DNA of 64,000 bases from Scleromatobacter sp964418745 (GTDB lineage: Bacteria; Pseudomonadota; Gammaproteobacteria; Burkholderiales; Burkholderiaceae_C), in the NCBI GenBank assembly GCA_964418745.1, contig CAYQMX010000005.1, forward strand, positions 186,001-250,000. The letters are read 5' to 3'. Positions 8,236 to 17,238 of the stretch are shown in pieces (the stretch's first letter is position 1; the number at the start of each line of letters is the position of its first letter). The position numbers were made by a program, and so were the translations under genes. Below the pieces are notes generated by a model. The model saw nothing but the letters and a program-made list of their open reading frames with translations. It searched no databases and had not been told where the DNA came from.

Positions 8236-9051
8236 TCAGGGATTCGGCGCGCCAGGCGCTGCGTTCGCCGGATGAGCTGCAGGTCCTGCTGGTCGACCGC
8301 GCAGCCTCGGGAGTCCCGCGAGCTTCTCGAGGAGTCGCTCTGCATACGTGTAACCCATCGCGCGCACTTGGGCCTTGTTGAAGTAGCCAAGCCAGGCCGC
8401 CAGCATTGCAAGCGAGACAAGTAGCGTCAGGCCTCCGGACAGGCCTGGAGGCAGCAAGCCGTGGATATCAAATTCAACGGGGTCGAGCTTGATCGCGCCA
8501 GCCAGCGCGAGGCCGTAGATAACCCCGATGATCGAAAGAATAACGCCCACGCCCTTCATCGCAAGCATATTTCGGTGGAAGCCGTACGCAATGTTTTCTT
8601 TGAGGAGCAGCTTCTTGTCTTCGCGAGTCAGCTCGCGCAACCGGCGCCCAACAGATCGGTACGAGTCGTCGGCGGCGGCATCATCTGCCGCTTCCTCTTT
8701 GGCTGTAGGCAGCTGAATGCCCAGACGTTGGAGAGCGTCAAGGTGGTAGCGTCTCTTCGTGCCGCCTTCAAGGAAAGTGTCTCTGTGGCGCAAGATGATG
8801 GTCGTAGGGAGCCCGCCCCATTCTTTGACCAGGACCTCCTCAAGCAGTTTGCCGCGGCCACGCGCAATGCTAGCGGCCGCGTAGATCGCGCCGCACGTTC
8901 CCAACACTCCGAGGATCCCGGTCAGTATCGGGTTCTTGGTACCGAACTGGCAGACGAGCGGAACCACTACCGGCAGCACTGTCAGGAGCGCCGGCGTAGC
9001 GCGAGCTTTGCGATCGTATGGGTCAGTGACGAGGTCGAACAACTTGTCCAT
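8236..9051 (-). CDS. Membrane protein paired with a metallo-beta-lactamase gene
   Basis: The protein has 271 residues. Hydrophobic segments lie at about 20-37 and 42-60, and two more at about 175-195 and 210-230, around a cytoplasmic region with GGLPTTIILRHRD, an acidic Ala/Asp patch and LLKENIAYGFHRNMLAMK. I recall related four-helix proteins in accessory regions; none has an established activity. The start is ATG 9051, 67 bases downstream of the minus-strand metallo-beta-lactamase stop, so the two are likely co-transcribed. By analogy with other two-gene defence systems, the membrane protein could be the effector and the hydrolase a sensor or modulator. That is inference from layout only. 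The 263 bases to 7973 contain no gene. Confidence 0.6.
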   Translation of the reverse strand: MDKLFDLVTDPYDRKARATPALLTVLPVVVPLVCQFGTKNPILTGILGVLGTCGAIYAAASIARGRGKLLEEVLVKEWGGLPTTIILRHRDTFLEGGTKRRYHLDALQRLGIQLPTAKEEAADDAAADDSYRSVGRRLRELTREDKKLLLKENIAYGFHRNMLAMKGVGVILSIIGVIYGLALAGAIKLDPVEFDIHGLLPPGLSGGLTLLVSLAMLAAWLGYFNKAQVRAMGYTYAERLLEKLAGLPRLRGRPAGPAAHPANAAPGAPNP

Positions 9052-9118
9052 CAAACAGTCCAGTGATTGCGGTGGTCGGCCCGTCAACCGGCAAAGGCCG
9101 GTCGATCGGTTGCGATTT

Positions 9119-10195
9119 TCACTCGGGCTCTTGCTCGGTCGGATATGTCGCCTGTGGGATGCCCGACCACCCTGCACGCGAGATACCAAACGAAACGCAC
9201 ACCGACTTCCCTTCGGTCTCAGTCCAGTGCGCGCCACGATGCATGAACGCCCTTTTCACTGACATTTTGGGATGATGCGTGTCTGCCTTTGCGGAACTGC
9301 AGACGGCATTCCAGGTTGTTGTCTCAGGTAGCTCATCGAGTACCGGGCCGAGCCAACGATCCAGAACCTCTGAGTTCACGTTGTGGCGACCACCGTGGTG
9401 AGGTACCTGAAAACACCAGATTCCTGGCAAAGGTACTCCACGTCCCTCCAGGTAATCGGCGGCTTCCTTTAGGCCGTCGCGCCCGGTGTCGCCGGTGAGC
9501 AGGACGCGCTTTCCATTAATAGATGCGTATTGGACGACGCTCATTTCGTTCTCGCTACTCGTTCCGCTGGCGGGGAAGACTTCAACGCCCCAAGCAGCCC
9601 GAACCAGACTTGCAACCGCAGCAGCAGCGCGGGCGATGCTGTCCATTGCAGCCTTGAGAAAACCTTCTTGTGCGACGGTCTGAGGCGTCTTCTCGGACTC
9701 GGTGACCAGCTGCAGGTATCTTTCTCTTGACGGCGTCAAGACGGTGAACTGGCCGATGTGAGTACCCGTGAAAGCATCGGAAATCGGGATGCCGCGCTCG
9801 AGTGCGATTTCCTCCAGCGCCAACGGGCCGCTGTACTCTGTTCGTAGCTTGCGCTCTAGAGCGGCTGCGGACGTGTATGTTGGGAATTTCGGAAGCAGTT
9901 CTGCTGCGTAGACCCAAGGCCGATTCATCCAGAGCCGACCGACCTCGCACTTTTCCAGAACAGCGCGTAGGCCGTTGGCGTGATCCTGGTCGGAATGGGT
10001 CAAGACGACATGGTCGATCTTGGTAGTTCCGTAGTGGCTGCTCAGATGCGTGATGATCTGATCACCAGTTTCGATGAAACCGCCGTCGACGACATGGATC
10101 GACGTGACGCCGTTCACCTCGTAGCGCACAGTGATGGCGTCGCCGCTCTTGCTCGTTTCGACTCCCAAGAAGTCAATTTCAATGTAGTCACTCAC
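9119..10195 (-). CDS. ComEC/Rec2-like metallo-beta-lactamase-fold hydrolase
   Basis: The protein has 358 residues and starts with GTG at 10195; GGAGG lies about ten bases upstream. Motifs are VVLTHSDQDHANGL at 63-76 (metal ligands), VLLTGDTGRDG (the later Asp ligand) and FQVPHHGGRHN. These are the ComEC/Rec2-type signatures without the membrane channel. It is about 85 residues shorter than the other metallo-beta-lactamase in this island and lacks its charged insert, and the two share only the fold, so they are not a recent duplication. It is followed by the membrane-protein gene. A hairpin (10250-10288) precedes the gene and may regulate it. Confidence 0.75.
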   Translation of the reverse strand: MSDYIEIDFLGVETSKSGDAITVRYEVNGVTSIHVVDGGFIETGDQIITHLSSHYGTTKIDHVVLTHSDQDHANGLRAVLEKCEVGRLWMNRPWVYAAELLPKFPTYTSAAALERKLRTEYSGPLALEEIALERGIPISDAFTGTHIGQFTVLTPSRERYLQLVTESEKTPQTVAQEGFLKAAMDSIARAAAAVASLVRAAWGVEVFPASGTSSENEMSVVQYASINGKRVLLTGDTGRDGLKEAADYLEGRGVPLPGIWCFQVPHHGGRHNVNSEVLDRWLGPVLDELPETTTWNAVCSSAKADTHHPKMSVKRAFMHRGAHWTETEGKSVCVSFGISRAGWSGIPQATYPTEQEPE

Positions 10196-10249
10196 GACTA
10201 GTTATCCTCCCTGCAACGACGTAGTTTTTGTTCGCCAGCGCTTTTCAAG

Positions 10250-10288
10250 CGGGTCGGTTCGCTCTATCAATTGGCGCTAACCGACCCG
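10250..10288. repeat. Perfect 10-bp inverted repeat upstream of the hydrolase/membrane-protein pair
   Basis: CGGGTCGGTT at 10250-10259 is mirrored by AACCGACCCG at 10279-10288, and three further inner bases can pair. It lies 55 bases upstream of the GTG start on the opposite-facing side, has no T-run and could be an operator or the end of a lost element. Confidence 0.5.
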
Positions 10289-10734
10289 GACGTACCCTCT
10301 AAGTCCAATGTATCAAGATGTTAGGCTTTCGGCTACTAGGGTCGTCGAGCGTTATTTGGGACTCGCGGAGTGGGTTGCGTCGAACTCTTAGTCAACCGGC
10401 AACGGCTCAATCTCCTGGGCTGTTAACCTGCGACTGCAATAAGATCGAGCCATGACGCGTGCGAACATCCAAGACTACCGGGGTAGTGTTTCGGCAGCCA
10501 TCACGCGGCGCCTGGAAGGCCGGGCAGCCTATGGGCGACGCACTGCGTGGAGCCTTGGTTGATGCCGACGCACCGGGGATCACCTTGAAGGAGGCGATCT
10601 GTGATGCGCTTTGATTGGACTCGCGAGAAGCTTCCCGCCTCATCGCGCGCGCGATCGCGTTACGTGGGGACGGGTCATCTTGAGTGGCAGCTTTTCGGCG
10701 ATCCGCCCTGCGATGTGAACTTCCGCTTCGGGTC

Positions 10735-11200
10735 GACAGCTGCCGGCCAGGCCGCCTGACAGCAGTCGTTCGCCGGGTGCGCCCCCTGGGCTCGCTCCGA
10801 ATCGCCAGCGAAGACGTGTGGGCAAGCCTGTTTCTGGCTCTCAATGCCCGCTCATGACGGCAGCCGATAGCAGTCCTCGAGATCTTCGACGGCGACTCCT
10901 CGTACAACATCCGCTGGAGAACGGCCGGGATGGGTCGTACGCCTGCTTCGGGCGCAAAGCCGACTGGGCGGCGGCGGGCAGAGCGTCGGCGGCGGAGGCA
11001 GTTCGGACAACGCGTCGTCTTCGATCTTCCGGTGCTACCCCCAGGGGATTGCAACCGACCCGTTCGCTGCCATGGGCGAAGGGTCGACCAGCAGCCTGTC
11101 GCCGCCGGCAGTGCCGGCGCCCCGCACCGCATCTCCTGCGGTGCACACCACCAACGTCGGGTCGGCGCCCAGCAGGCTTCAGATCGCGAAATCGCCCACC
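10735..11200 (-). repeat. Segment downstream of an H-NS gene, repeated in inverted orientation at 23100-23460
   Basis: Reading the minus strand from the H-NS stop region at 11200 to about 10735 gives sequence closely matching the plus strand at 23100-23460. Shared blocks include CAGGCTTCAGATCG, CCGGCACTG, GCGCCCGAAGCAGGCGTACG, GGATGTTGTACGAGGAGTCG and CATGAGCGGGNATTGAGAGC. This copy has about 100 extra bases (roughly 10995-11110). The segment spans the last codons of the H-NS gene and its downstream region, and no protein is obvious in it. The remaining stretch 10289-10734 carries no gene I can support. Confidence 0.65.
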
Positions 11201-11490
11201 TTTTTGCCGTTGGCCAACTGCTCGGTGAGCCACTTCGGCTTCAAATCCCGGCTGGTCCAAGTGGCGCCGGTCTCGGGATGCCGATACTTCGGTGCGACCT
11301 TGGAGCGGGAGCCTGTATGTGCGCCCGTCGCGTGCTTCTGCGGCGTAGCCAGGTCGGCGGGCGTCAGGCCGTGCAGGGTCATGAGCGTGCGGATTTGCGC
11401 GATCGCCTCGGCGCGCGATGCCTTCGTCGCAGCGGAGATCTGCCGTTCGAGTGCGGCCTTCTGGTCTAGAAGCTCTTGCAACGTCGCCAC
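11179..11490 (-). CDS. H-NS family nucleoid protein, short form
   Basis: The protein has 103 residues, the normal H-NS size. The N-terminal coiled coil (LQELLDQKAALERQISAAT) leads into IAQIRTLMTLHGLTPADL. The DNA-binding end contains KYRHPETGATWTSRDLKPKWLTE, the family's GxTWxGRGxxPxWL signature in a slightly divergent form. The start is GTG 11490 with AGGAA upstream. This is a second paralogue beside the long one at 2.0-2.7 kb, and mobile elements often carry their own H-NS to soften the cost of carriage. Its last codons lie in a segment duplicated near 23.1 kb, where the same GDF-x-I end can be read but the rest of the gene is missing. Confidence 0.85.
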   Translation of the reverse strand: MATLQELLDQKAALERQISAATKASRAEAIAQIRTLMTLHGLTPADLATPQKHATGAHTGSRSKVAPKYRHPETGATWTSRDLKPKWLTEQLANGKKVGDFAI

Positions 11491-11716
11491 ATCTGATTCC
11501 TGACTATGAGGGGCGTCGATTGTCCCCCGGTGGCTTCGGAGGAAATCAACTCAGCTCCCTTGCTGGCTGGAAGGTTTGTGCTGTAAGTCCGCTGTCGCAT
11601 CGGTACCTGACATTTGCGGCTGAACCCGGGACTTCGGCAATCGCTGCATAGCAGTCGGATCGGCGCCAGCGATTTCGACCTATGTAGCCCCTTAAGTCGG
11701 CGGCGATCGTTGCAAA

Positions 11717-13048
11717 TCAATGCTCTTCACCTACCTTTGCGTAAGCGGCCACTGCCATTACAGCCTCCCGCGTAGATCGCGAGCAGTTAGCGATCGACAA
11801 GGTCGAACCCAACTGTTGACCATCACGAATCACCTTGTACATGAGTGCATGTACAAACGACTGCGTGGCGAAGCGCACATCCTCGAAGTCGATGACCACC
11901 ATCGACCCAGCGCTCATGCTTGGCAGTATGTCTTCGTCGCGAATTCGCGCTGCCTCTTCGACGTCTTCCTCGAAGACCTTCACGGTGACGATTACGAGTT
12001 CGTCATGTTCATCGCCGAGATCGGGAATCCCTTGAATGAAATCGAGTGCAAGCTCGGCCGGGTACTTTTGTGCCTCAGCAGCCAAGCGGCGACACACGGT
12101 CAGAATCCCATCGAATTCTGGGATAGTCTCGCGTCGGAGTTGCAGGTACGCGAACGTCCCCGGCCACCCGTTCTGGCGTGCGTTCACGTATGTCTTGTGC
12201 TGCTGGCCGTGAGGATCGCCCCAAATGTCCACTAATCCTTTCCGAGAACCGAGAAAGAAGCTACCGCCCGACAGGGAAGCGATCTGCTTGATGAAAAAGA
12301 GACCAAGCCCAGCGTTGTCGCTCATGCTTGTGTAACCGCCAGCCTTGAAAGTGCGCGACACGTGCGGCAGCGTTGCAAGCTTGAGCGCTCGCAAGTCAGT
12401 GTCAATTTCCGGATACGCCTCATTGATGGTTGCCTTCACGCCCATGCCAACGTCAGCAACGCACACTTCGACCAGTCCCGTGGTTGGGTAATAGTGCGCC
12501 ATGGCGAGCCCGCCGCCCTTGCTCGCGGAGTGCTGCACCACATTGCGAAGCAGCTCGATTAGGGAATACTGGACAGCCCCGGCCAGCTCATCGTCCTCGA
12601 TCTGAAGGATGGACATGACAGATGAAGAAAATCTCGGGATCTGCGAGCTTGCAGAGATGCGCGTCAGCTTAACGATTCGATCCGGTCGGTCTTGTGCGCT
12701 TGGAAACTTACCCTCATCGAGCAGTTCGAGCAATCCGCAATCTGACAGGTAGCGCCCAGCGACAGTGCTGGCATCCGCCTTTATGTGCACTTCGCAGCCT
12801 TTCTCCTCGCGAAGCCACAGGGCATAGGATGCGAACAGGGTCGCCGCATACGGAGCGATGAACGCGCAGGGCGCAAAGTTGATGCACACCGGCGAGTACT
12901 GATCTGTGTACCAACGCCAGCCCTTGAAAAACTCTATCAAGCCTTTGTCGACAACTGTCGGCGGTACTTTGAGCTCAAACACGTCATCTCCCGGTCTGTC
13001 GATCCAGTCTAGCAAGCAACCATCGAGTTCGCAGCGTGTTGGCGCCAA
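11717..13048 (-). CDS. Histidine-kinase-like ATPase with a C-terminal DUF4325 / STAS-like domain
   Basis: The protein has 443 residues. The central part is a GHKL ATPase: SLIELLRNVVQHSASKGG (N box), CVADVGMGV (G1) and DNAGLGLFFIKQIASLSGG (G2). The N-terminal 120 residues resemble a STAS-type module, and the C-terminal 90 (ILPSMSAGSMVVIDFEDVRF, then FVHALMYKVI) fit DUF4325, a STAS-like domain. There is no histidine phosphoacceptor or membrane segment, so this is not a classical sensor kinase but resembles anti-sigma-factor-type ATPases fused to their partner fold. The start is uncertain: the longest frame begins with TTG at 13048. It stands alone, which fits a single-gene switch or defence protein. 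The role is unknown. Confidence 0.65.
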   Translation of the reverse strand: MAPTRCELDGCLLDWIDRPGDDVFELKVPPTVVDKGLIEFFKGWRWYTDQYSPVCINFAPCAFIAPYAATLFASYALWLREEKGCEVHIKADASTVAGRYLSDCGLLELLDEGKFPSAQDRPDRIVKLTRISASSQIPRFSSSVMSILQIEDDELAGAVQYSLIELLRNVVQHSASKGGGLAMAHYYPTTGLVEVCVADVGMGVKATINEAYPEIDTDLRALKLATLPHVSRTFKAGGYTSMSDNAGLGLFFIKQIASLSGGSFFLGSRKGLVDIWGDPHGQQHKTYVNARQNGWPGTFAYLQLRRETIPEFDGILTVCRRLAAEAQKYPAELALDFIQGIPDLGDEHDELVIVTVKVFEEDVEEAARIRDEDILPSMSAGSMVVIDFEDVRFATQSFVHALMYKVIRDGQQLGSTLSIANCSRSTREAVMAVAAYAKVGEEH

Positions 13049-13303
13049 CCCCAGATTGAGCCGCCGCGCCGACTCAAGAATGCGCCGGACGGAGCGGGTG
13101 CTCCGTCAAGCACCATGCGGGTTATAAGGACATGAGGTTGGCTCAGACAGTCGTCGGCACGAGGCCAGGAACTGGCTCATTCCGAGGTCGGCACCAACAT
13201 GCTGTACGGCCCTGGTCCCTCACTATGGACGCTGACGCGGCTGTTGTGTCTCGTCGGCAAAAACCTCTTTTGATTGCCGTGCAAGACCTTGCCTTAACCC
13301 GGA

Positions 13304-13777
13304 CTAGCCGCCCTGGTAGTCGATGATAAAAACCGCGCCGAATGACCCTTTGTATTCGTCCGTGTTGAGTCTGAAAGTAAAGTCGATCGTATCGACTTGA
13401 GGCTGGCCCACTGACTTTTGTATCAGTGTGAGCAGAAGCTTAGGATCAGGCTTCGACGAAGTAGCTCTGTTGAAGTCCGTATAGACAGACGCCGGATCGA
13501 TGTCTATGCGTCCACCTGTGATCGTGTATTTGTCATTGATTGTTGCGCGACAAACGATGGGATCGTTCTTTCCGAGAAACGGAATAGGCCTGCCTGTAGG
13601 CTCGGTGTAGACATACATCAAGAACGGCGGCGACTTTGCGTGACCATTCCGATGTACCGCCACGTTCTGCTCCAGAGTTGGCCCGTTGCAAACTACCTTG
13701 ATCTGAGCGTCGTCTTCTGCGGAGGCGCTGCCGATCCACAACAGCATCAGTAGCGCCGCAAGAATTCGCTGCGTCAT
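13304..13777 (-). CDS. Small secreted protein of unknown function
   Basis: The protein has 157 residues. The start, with GGAGAG just upstream, leads into a clear signal peptide (MTQRILAALLMLLWIGSASA, cleavage after ASA). The mature part is beta-rich with two cysteines (VVCNGPT and IVCRATI) placed for one disulphide, and ends in GAVFIIDYQGG. It begins nine bases after the preceding small gene, so the two form an operon. No family was recognised. A periplasmic or surface role is inferred from the signal peptide. Confidence 0.55.
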   Translation of the reverse strand: MTQRILAALLMLLWIGSASAEDDAQIKVVCNGPTLEQNVAVHRNGHAKSPPFLMYVYTEPTGRPIPFLGKNDPIVCRATINDKYTITGGRIDIDPASVYTDFNRATSSKPDPKLLLTLIQKSVGQPQVDTIDFTFRLNTDEYKGSFGAVFIIDYQGG

Positions 13778-13786
13778 GCTTCTCTC

Positions 13787-14014
13787 CTAAAGGTTAATTC
13801 GGTCGCCGTCACTGAGCAGCGAGTGGCCGATGCCAGGATTGTTGTCCTGATAGGTCACGATGTCGCCCTTCCCTGCGTAGCTCTCTTTGCAAGTCACGTC
13901 CGTCTCTCCATGTGCGTCGATGTAGCCATTGAAGATTACGGCATTCCCCGCATTTGAATCGGTCACTTTGAAGTTGTTCCCGAATGGGTCGCCATTCACA
14001 AGCGTCACTACCAT
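13787..14014 (-). CDS. Small hypothetical protein, first gene of a two-gene unit
   Basis: The protein has 75 residues with no signal peptide. A strong GGGAGG precedes the ATG by four bases. The sequence (VTLVNGDPFGNNFKVTDSNA, then ETDVTCKESYAGKGDIVTY) suggests a compact beta-sandwich with one cysteine. It is followed nine bases later by the secreted-protein gene. A similarly organised pair, small beta-rich protein then exported protein, occurs at 23.8-25.2 kb, although the sequences are not clearly related. No function is assigned. Confidence 0.55.
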   Translation of the reverse strand: MVVTLVNGDPFGNNFKVTDSNAGNAVIFNGYIDAHGETDVTCKESYAGKGDIVTYQDNNPGIGHSLLSDGDRINL

Positions 14015-14716
14015 GTCGCCTCCCTGTCTGAACGCGGGCTGAAGAGTCGCACTTCGTGGAATAGGTGTACATCCCGTCCCCCTAACTTAGAACAGCAGCG
14101 GATCGGGTTCTTCGGCCGAGCGGCCCCGGCAGTGCGGCAGAACTTCGCTAGAGCCTCGCCAGACGCGATGTCGGCTTTGCAGCGGAAGCTGTCGTCCAGA
14201 GTCGAGCCTCGGCCGGCTGCTCCCGCTGCATTGCAAAGGCTGGCTGGCGCCGCTGGCCGACAGTAGCCGGCTATAACCGGTCGGTCGCAAACGTCAGCAA
14301 TCGGGTCGGCCACCGAATTCGGCGCGGGTCAGCTTTATCAAAGCGGTAACATCTCAAACGCCTCGTCGGAAGCTTCGATGGCCCATCGAGCATCCTCGCC
14401 GGGACCACCGGCCCACTCGGTCTCGTGAAGCAACCGACCTTCGCCGGTCGGGCCGACCGTACCACCGGCGCCGTCCAACGGCAGCTAACCAGCAGCTGCG
14501 AGCCGCCGGTCGCGCATCTGCGACGGGCGGCTGTAGTCTGTGAAACGTGCTGTATTGCGAGCGCGATCGCGGGTGTAAGTTTCGAGTGGGAGCAGCTGGC
14601 GATTTCCCATCATCACAAAGAGACCGCTTTCAGGTTGCGGAGCCGTCGAGTACGATCAGAAAAGCTGTGCATCTGGCTTCGATGAACGGCAAGCACATGA
14701 AATGGGACGTTGAGCA
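14015..14716. other. Seven-hundred-base stretch without a recognised gene
   Basis: It lies between the divergent small operon and the DUF4062 gene. It is rich in GCCGG/CCGGC runs and short imperfect palindromes around 14425-14530. Short frames on both strands have no recognisable domain. The promoter of the DUF4062 gene should lie in the last 150 bases, but no confident -35/-10 pair was seen. Confidence 0.35.
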
Positions 14717-17176
14717 ATGGCGGGAACGCGGCGGTTCGTCAAAGTCTTTCTCGCCTCTCCTGGCGATCTTGTCGCTGAGCGGAAGGTTGCCAAGTCGATC
14801 GTTGAAGATTTCAACAGTCAGTTGGCAGACGCGCTCGGGTATCAGGTTGAACTGGTTGGCTGGGAAGACACACTGCCTGGTGTCGGCAGGCCGCAAGCGA
14901 TTATCAATCGAGACCTCGAAGGGTGCGATCTCTTCGTTGGCATGATTTGGAAGCGCTGGGGAACGCCGCCAGGGACCGATCCCTATACATCCGGCTTCGA
15001 GGAAGAATTCAGGCGGTCTATGGCGCGAAACGCCAAGGAGGGGCGGCCTGAGGTAAACCTCCTCCTGAAGGATCTTGATGCCGCGTCGCTTGCCGACCCG
15101 GGGGATCACCTTAAGAAAGTGCTCGCATTCAAAGATGAGGTCTTTGCCGAGAGAAAACTGTTAGCCGGCACTTTTGCAGATATCCGGGACTTCGAAGGCA
15201 AGTTCCGCAAGTGCATCCAGGGATACGTCATTGCACTCGCCGATAGGGACAAAGCGTCAGAATCCGAGAAAGATCAAGCACCGCTTGTTGAAACGCAATC
15301 CACGTCTGCGACCGAGCCCGGACCGACGACGCCACTGTCCGTAGAAGGTGCAAGGTTCCTGAGGAACTTCTTGGCTACAGCTGAGCAGGCCACCGACGAG
15401 CGCCCATTGAAGGCCGATGACGTAGCGCGGATGAGACTCCTCTCCATCATCGCGGCCGTCCACGGAAACGATCAGCAGTTGCTCGGCCCGCACGACGCGA
15501 ACCTTCTCTTCAAAGCGCGGGCGAAGTTTGATTTCGGACGGCGCGAACTTGTCGCACTGCTTGACGACGGCCTGGCCTACTTCAAACACGGGAACGTTCC
15601 GCTGTGGCACTGGATCGCGGCGGTCGACGGCTTCAGAAGCAACATGCTGGCCATTTGTTCTGTAGTCGGCACTAGCGACCGGCGTGTCGGTGCGCTGAAA
15701 TCCATGCGTTTGATAGCGGATTCGATCGTCGATGAGGAGTCTTTTGGTCGCAAAGACATCGTTCCATTGTGGTTCGGAAAGACTGCGGATACAGCGGTGC
15801 GTGTGGCGGCTTTGGAGTATCTGAGCGAATTCGGTCAGCCGTCAGATCTACCATTTATCAATGAGGAGTTTGCCAAGAACGAGTCACAAACAACCAGTGC
15901 GGCAGCCAATGCCATCATCCGCATTACTCTGCGTGACGACCGTCGTGCGGCGCTGGAGGCGCTCTATACCTTGCAGCCAAGCTCGGTGAAGCAGGATTTG
16001 CTGGATTCACTGTTCAGCCGGGACTCTGAATTTGACAATGAGATTCTGCTGCGCGGACTGAATCATCGCAACGCGTTGGTAAGGACGACACTGGTCAAGC
16101 TGTTGCAAGAGCGGCGTGCGCTCATCGGGAGCGTCGCCGAATCAATGCTTAACGACAGTGACGCGGATGTTCGATATGAAGCGCTGCAGGCGCTGGTCGC
16201 TGGCGGTCGAAGCTATTCCGTTGACCAGGCCAGAGCCGTCCTTGTGCGAAAAGCAGCCAATGCCACCGCATTTGGTTTGTTCGGGCTTAGCCAAAGCGAT
16301 GCTGAGGGCGAGGCCGTTCTAGAGCGCTACAGCGATCAGGTCTACAGCCGTTTGACAGTGGCGCAGCTTGAAGAAGAAAGTCGATCCGCTATCTTCGACC
16401 AGAACGCATTCTTTGCGCTGATACGTCGCGAATTCAAGCTGCGCGGCGACGATCTGCGTAAAGTCGTGGCCAATCAGTTCATTGATCGCTTTGAATCCTT
16501 GGTGGAGGAAATGGCTAAGCGGAACGTATCGCAGACTGATGTTATCGAGAAGACCCGCTCGCTTGGCAAGCACTTGCGGAGCACGTTTACGCGTGAAGGC
16601 TTGGATATCATTGTCGGTAGGCTTGACGCGACTGACCTGGCACTCGTTCGATCGATGCTTGCGGACGGCGATGTCGACTACTCGGCCGCAGATCTCCGGT
16701 ACCTAGCGAAGTTCGGGCAATGGTGCGACATTCCGTTGGTCATCGCAGCTCTCGAGCGGCCCGAACACGGTCGTAAGTACGCATCGCTGCTGTCGATTGG
16801 AGGCGGCACTAGGTACGCCGATTCGGCGCGTACGTTGTATGCACTCGGTAAGCATAGACTCAATGACCTGCTGGGCTTGCCGATATCCGGATACCTCTTG
16901 TCGCGGATCATTCCACTGATACCCGACAAGTCCTTCCAGTTGCTCCCAGAAGGCGTCATCGCTCCCCTGCTGCGGTCGGAGAGTGAGGATGTTCGGAAGT
17001 TCGCTGCGCTCAAGGTTATTCGCGCCTTCCCACGGCGCCGGGTGAAGAACTTTCTTGAAGACTATATGGCTGCAGATCAGTTTTTCTACAACGTCATTCA
17101 TTGGTTGGACTTCGGCATATCTGCTCCAAGAGAGCGGATGCTGCGAGCGGCCGGGAAGGCATTGGCGGACGGGTAG
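14717..17176 (+). CDS. DUF4062 domain fused to a long HEAT-repeat-like region
   Basis: The protein has 819 residues. Residues 5-150 are a DUF4062 domain: FVKVFLASPGDLVAERKVA, VELVGWEDTLPGVGRPQ, INRDLEGCDLFVGMIWKRWG and YTSGFEEEF. This resembles a TIR/nucleoside-deoxyribosyltransferase-like sandwich and often forms the N-terminus of STAND or helical-repeat proteins. From about 250 to the end there are repeated helical pairs (e.g. DTAVRVAALEYLSEFG, ALVRTTLVKLLQERRALI, ADVRYEALQALVAGG) typical of HEAT repeats. No ATPase motif is visible between them. The layout, a possible nucleotide-acting domain plus a repeat scaffold, is the kind seen in single-gene immune receptors. Antiphage activity is inferred. 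The start is ATG 14717, which puts the conserved VKVFLASPGD at residue 8. Confidence 0.7.
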   Translation: MAGTRRFVKVFLASPGDLVAERKVAKSIVEDFNSQLADALGYQVELVGWEDTLPGVGRPQAIINRDLEGCDLFVGMIWKRWGTPPGTDPYTSGFEEEFRRSMARNAKEGRPEVNLLLKDLDAASLADPGDHLKKVLAFKDEVFAERKLLAGTFADIRDFEGKFRKCIQGYVIALADRDKASESEKDQAPLVETQSTSATEPGPTTPLSVEGARFLRNFLATAEQATDERPLKADDVARMRLLSIIAAVHGNDQQLLGPHDANLLFKARAKFDFGRRELVALLDDGLAYFKHGNVPLWHWIAAVDGFRSNMLAICSVVGTSDRRVGALKSMRLIADSIVDEESFGRKDIVPLWFGKTADTAVRVAALEYLSEFGQPSDLPFINEEFAKNESQTTSAAANAIIRITLRDDRRAALEALYTLQPSSVKQDLLDSLFSRDSEFDNEILLRGLNHRNALVRTTLVKLLQERRALIGSVAESMLNDSDADVRYEALQALVAGGRSYSVDQARAVLVRKAANATAFGLFGLSQSDAEGEAVLERYSDQVYSRLTVAQLEEESRSAIFDQNAFFALIRREFKLRGDDLRKVVANQFIDRFESLVEEMAKRNVSQTDVIEKTRSLGKHLRSTFTREGLDIIVGRLDATDLALVRSMLADGDVDYSAADLRYLAKFGQWCDIPLVIAALERPEHGRKYASLLSIGGGTRYADSARTLYALGKHRLNDLLGLPISGYLLSRIIPLIPDKSFQLLPEGVIAPLLRSESEDVRKFAALKVIRAFPRRRVKNFLEDYMAADQFFYNVIHWLDFGISAPRERMLRAAGKALADG

Positions 17177-17238
17177 CCGCCGGCGCCCAAGGGCCCTTCT
17201 CGGTCAGCTCCGGACTCTCGCGAGCGACCGCTATCTAC

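Noticed and set aside
7599..8381. Plus-strand frame of 260 codons overlapping the first hydrolase gene
   Set aside because: It is a shadow of the metallo-beta-lactamase gene in another frame, with no recognisable motifs of its own.
10407..11132. Long minus-strand frame of 241 codons
   Set aside because: It is Arg/Ser-rich with no domain, overlaps the duplicated noncoding segment and is not kept as a frame in the second copy.
14008..14313. Minus-strand frame of 101 codons in the 14-kb gap
   Set aside because: It has no start signal and no known motif, and overlaps the start of the small gene at 14014.
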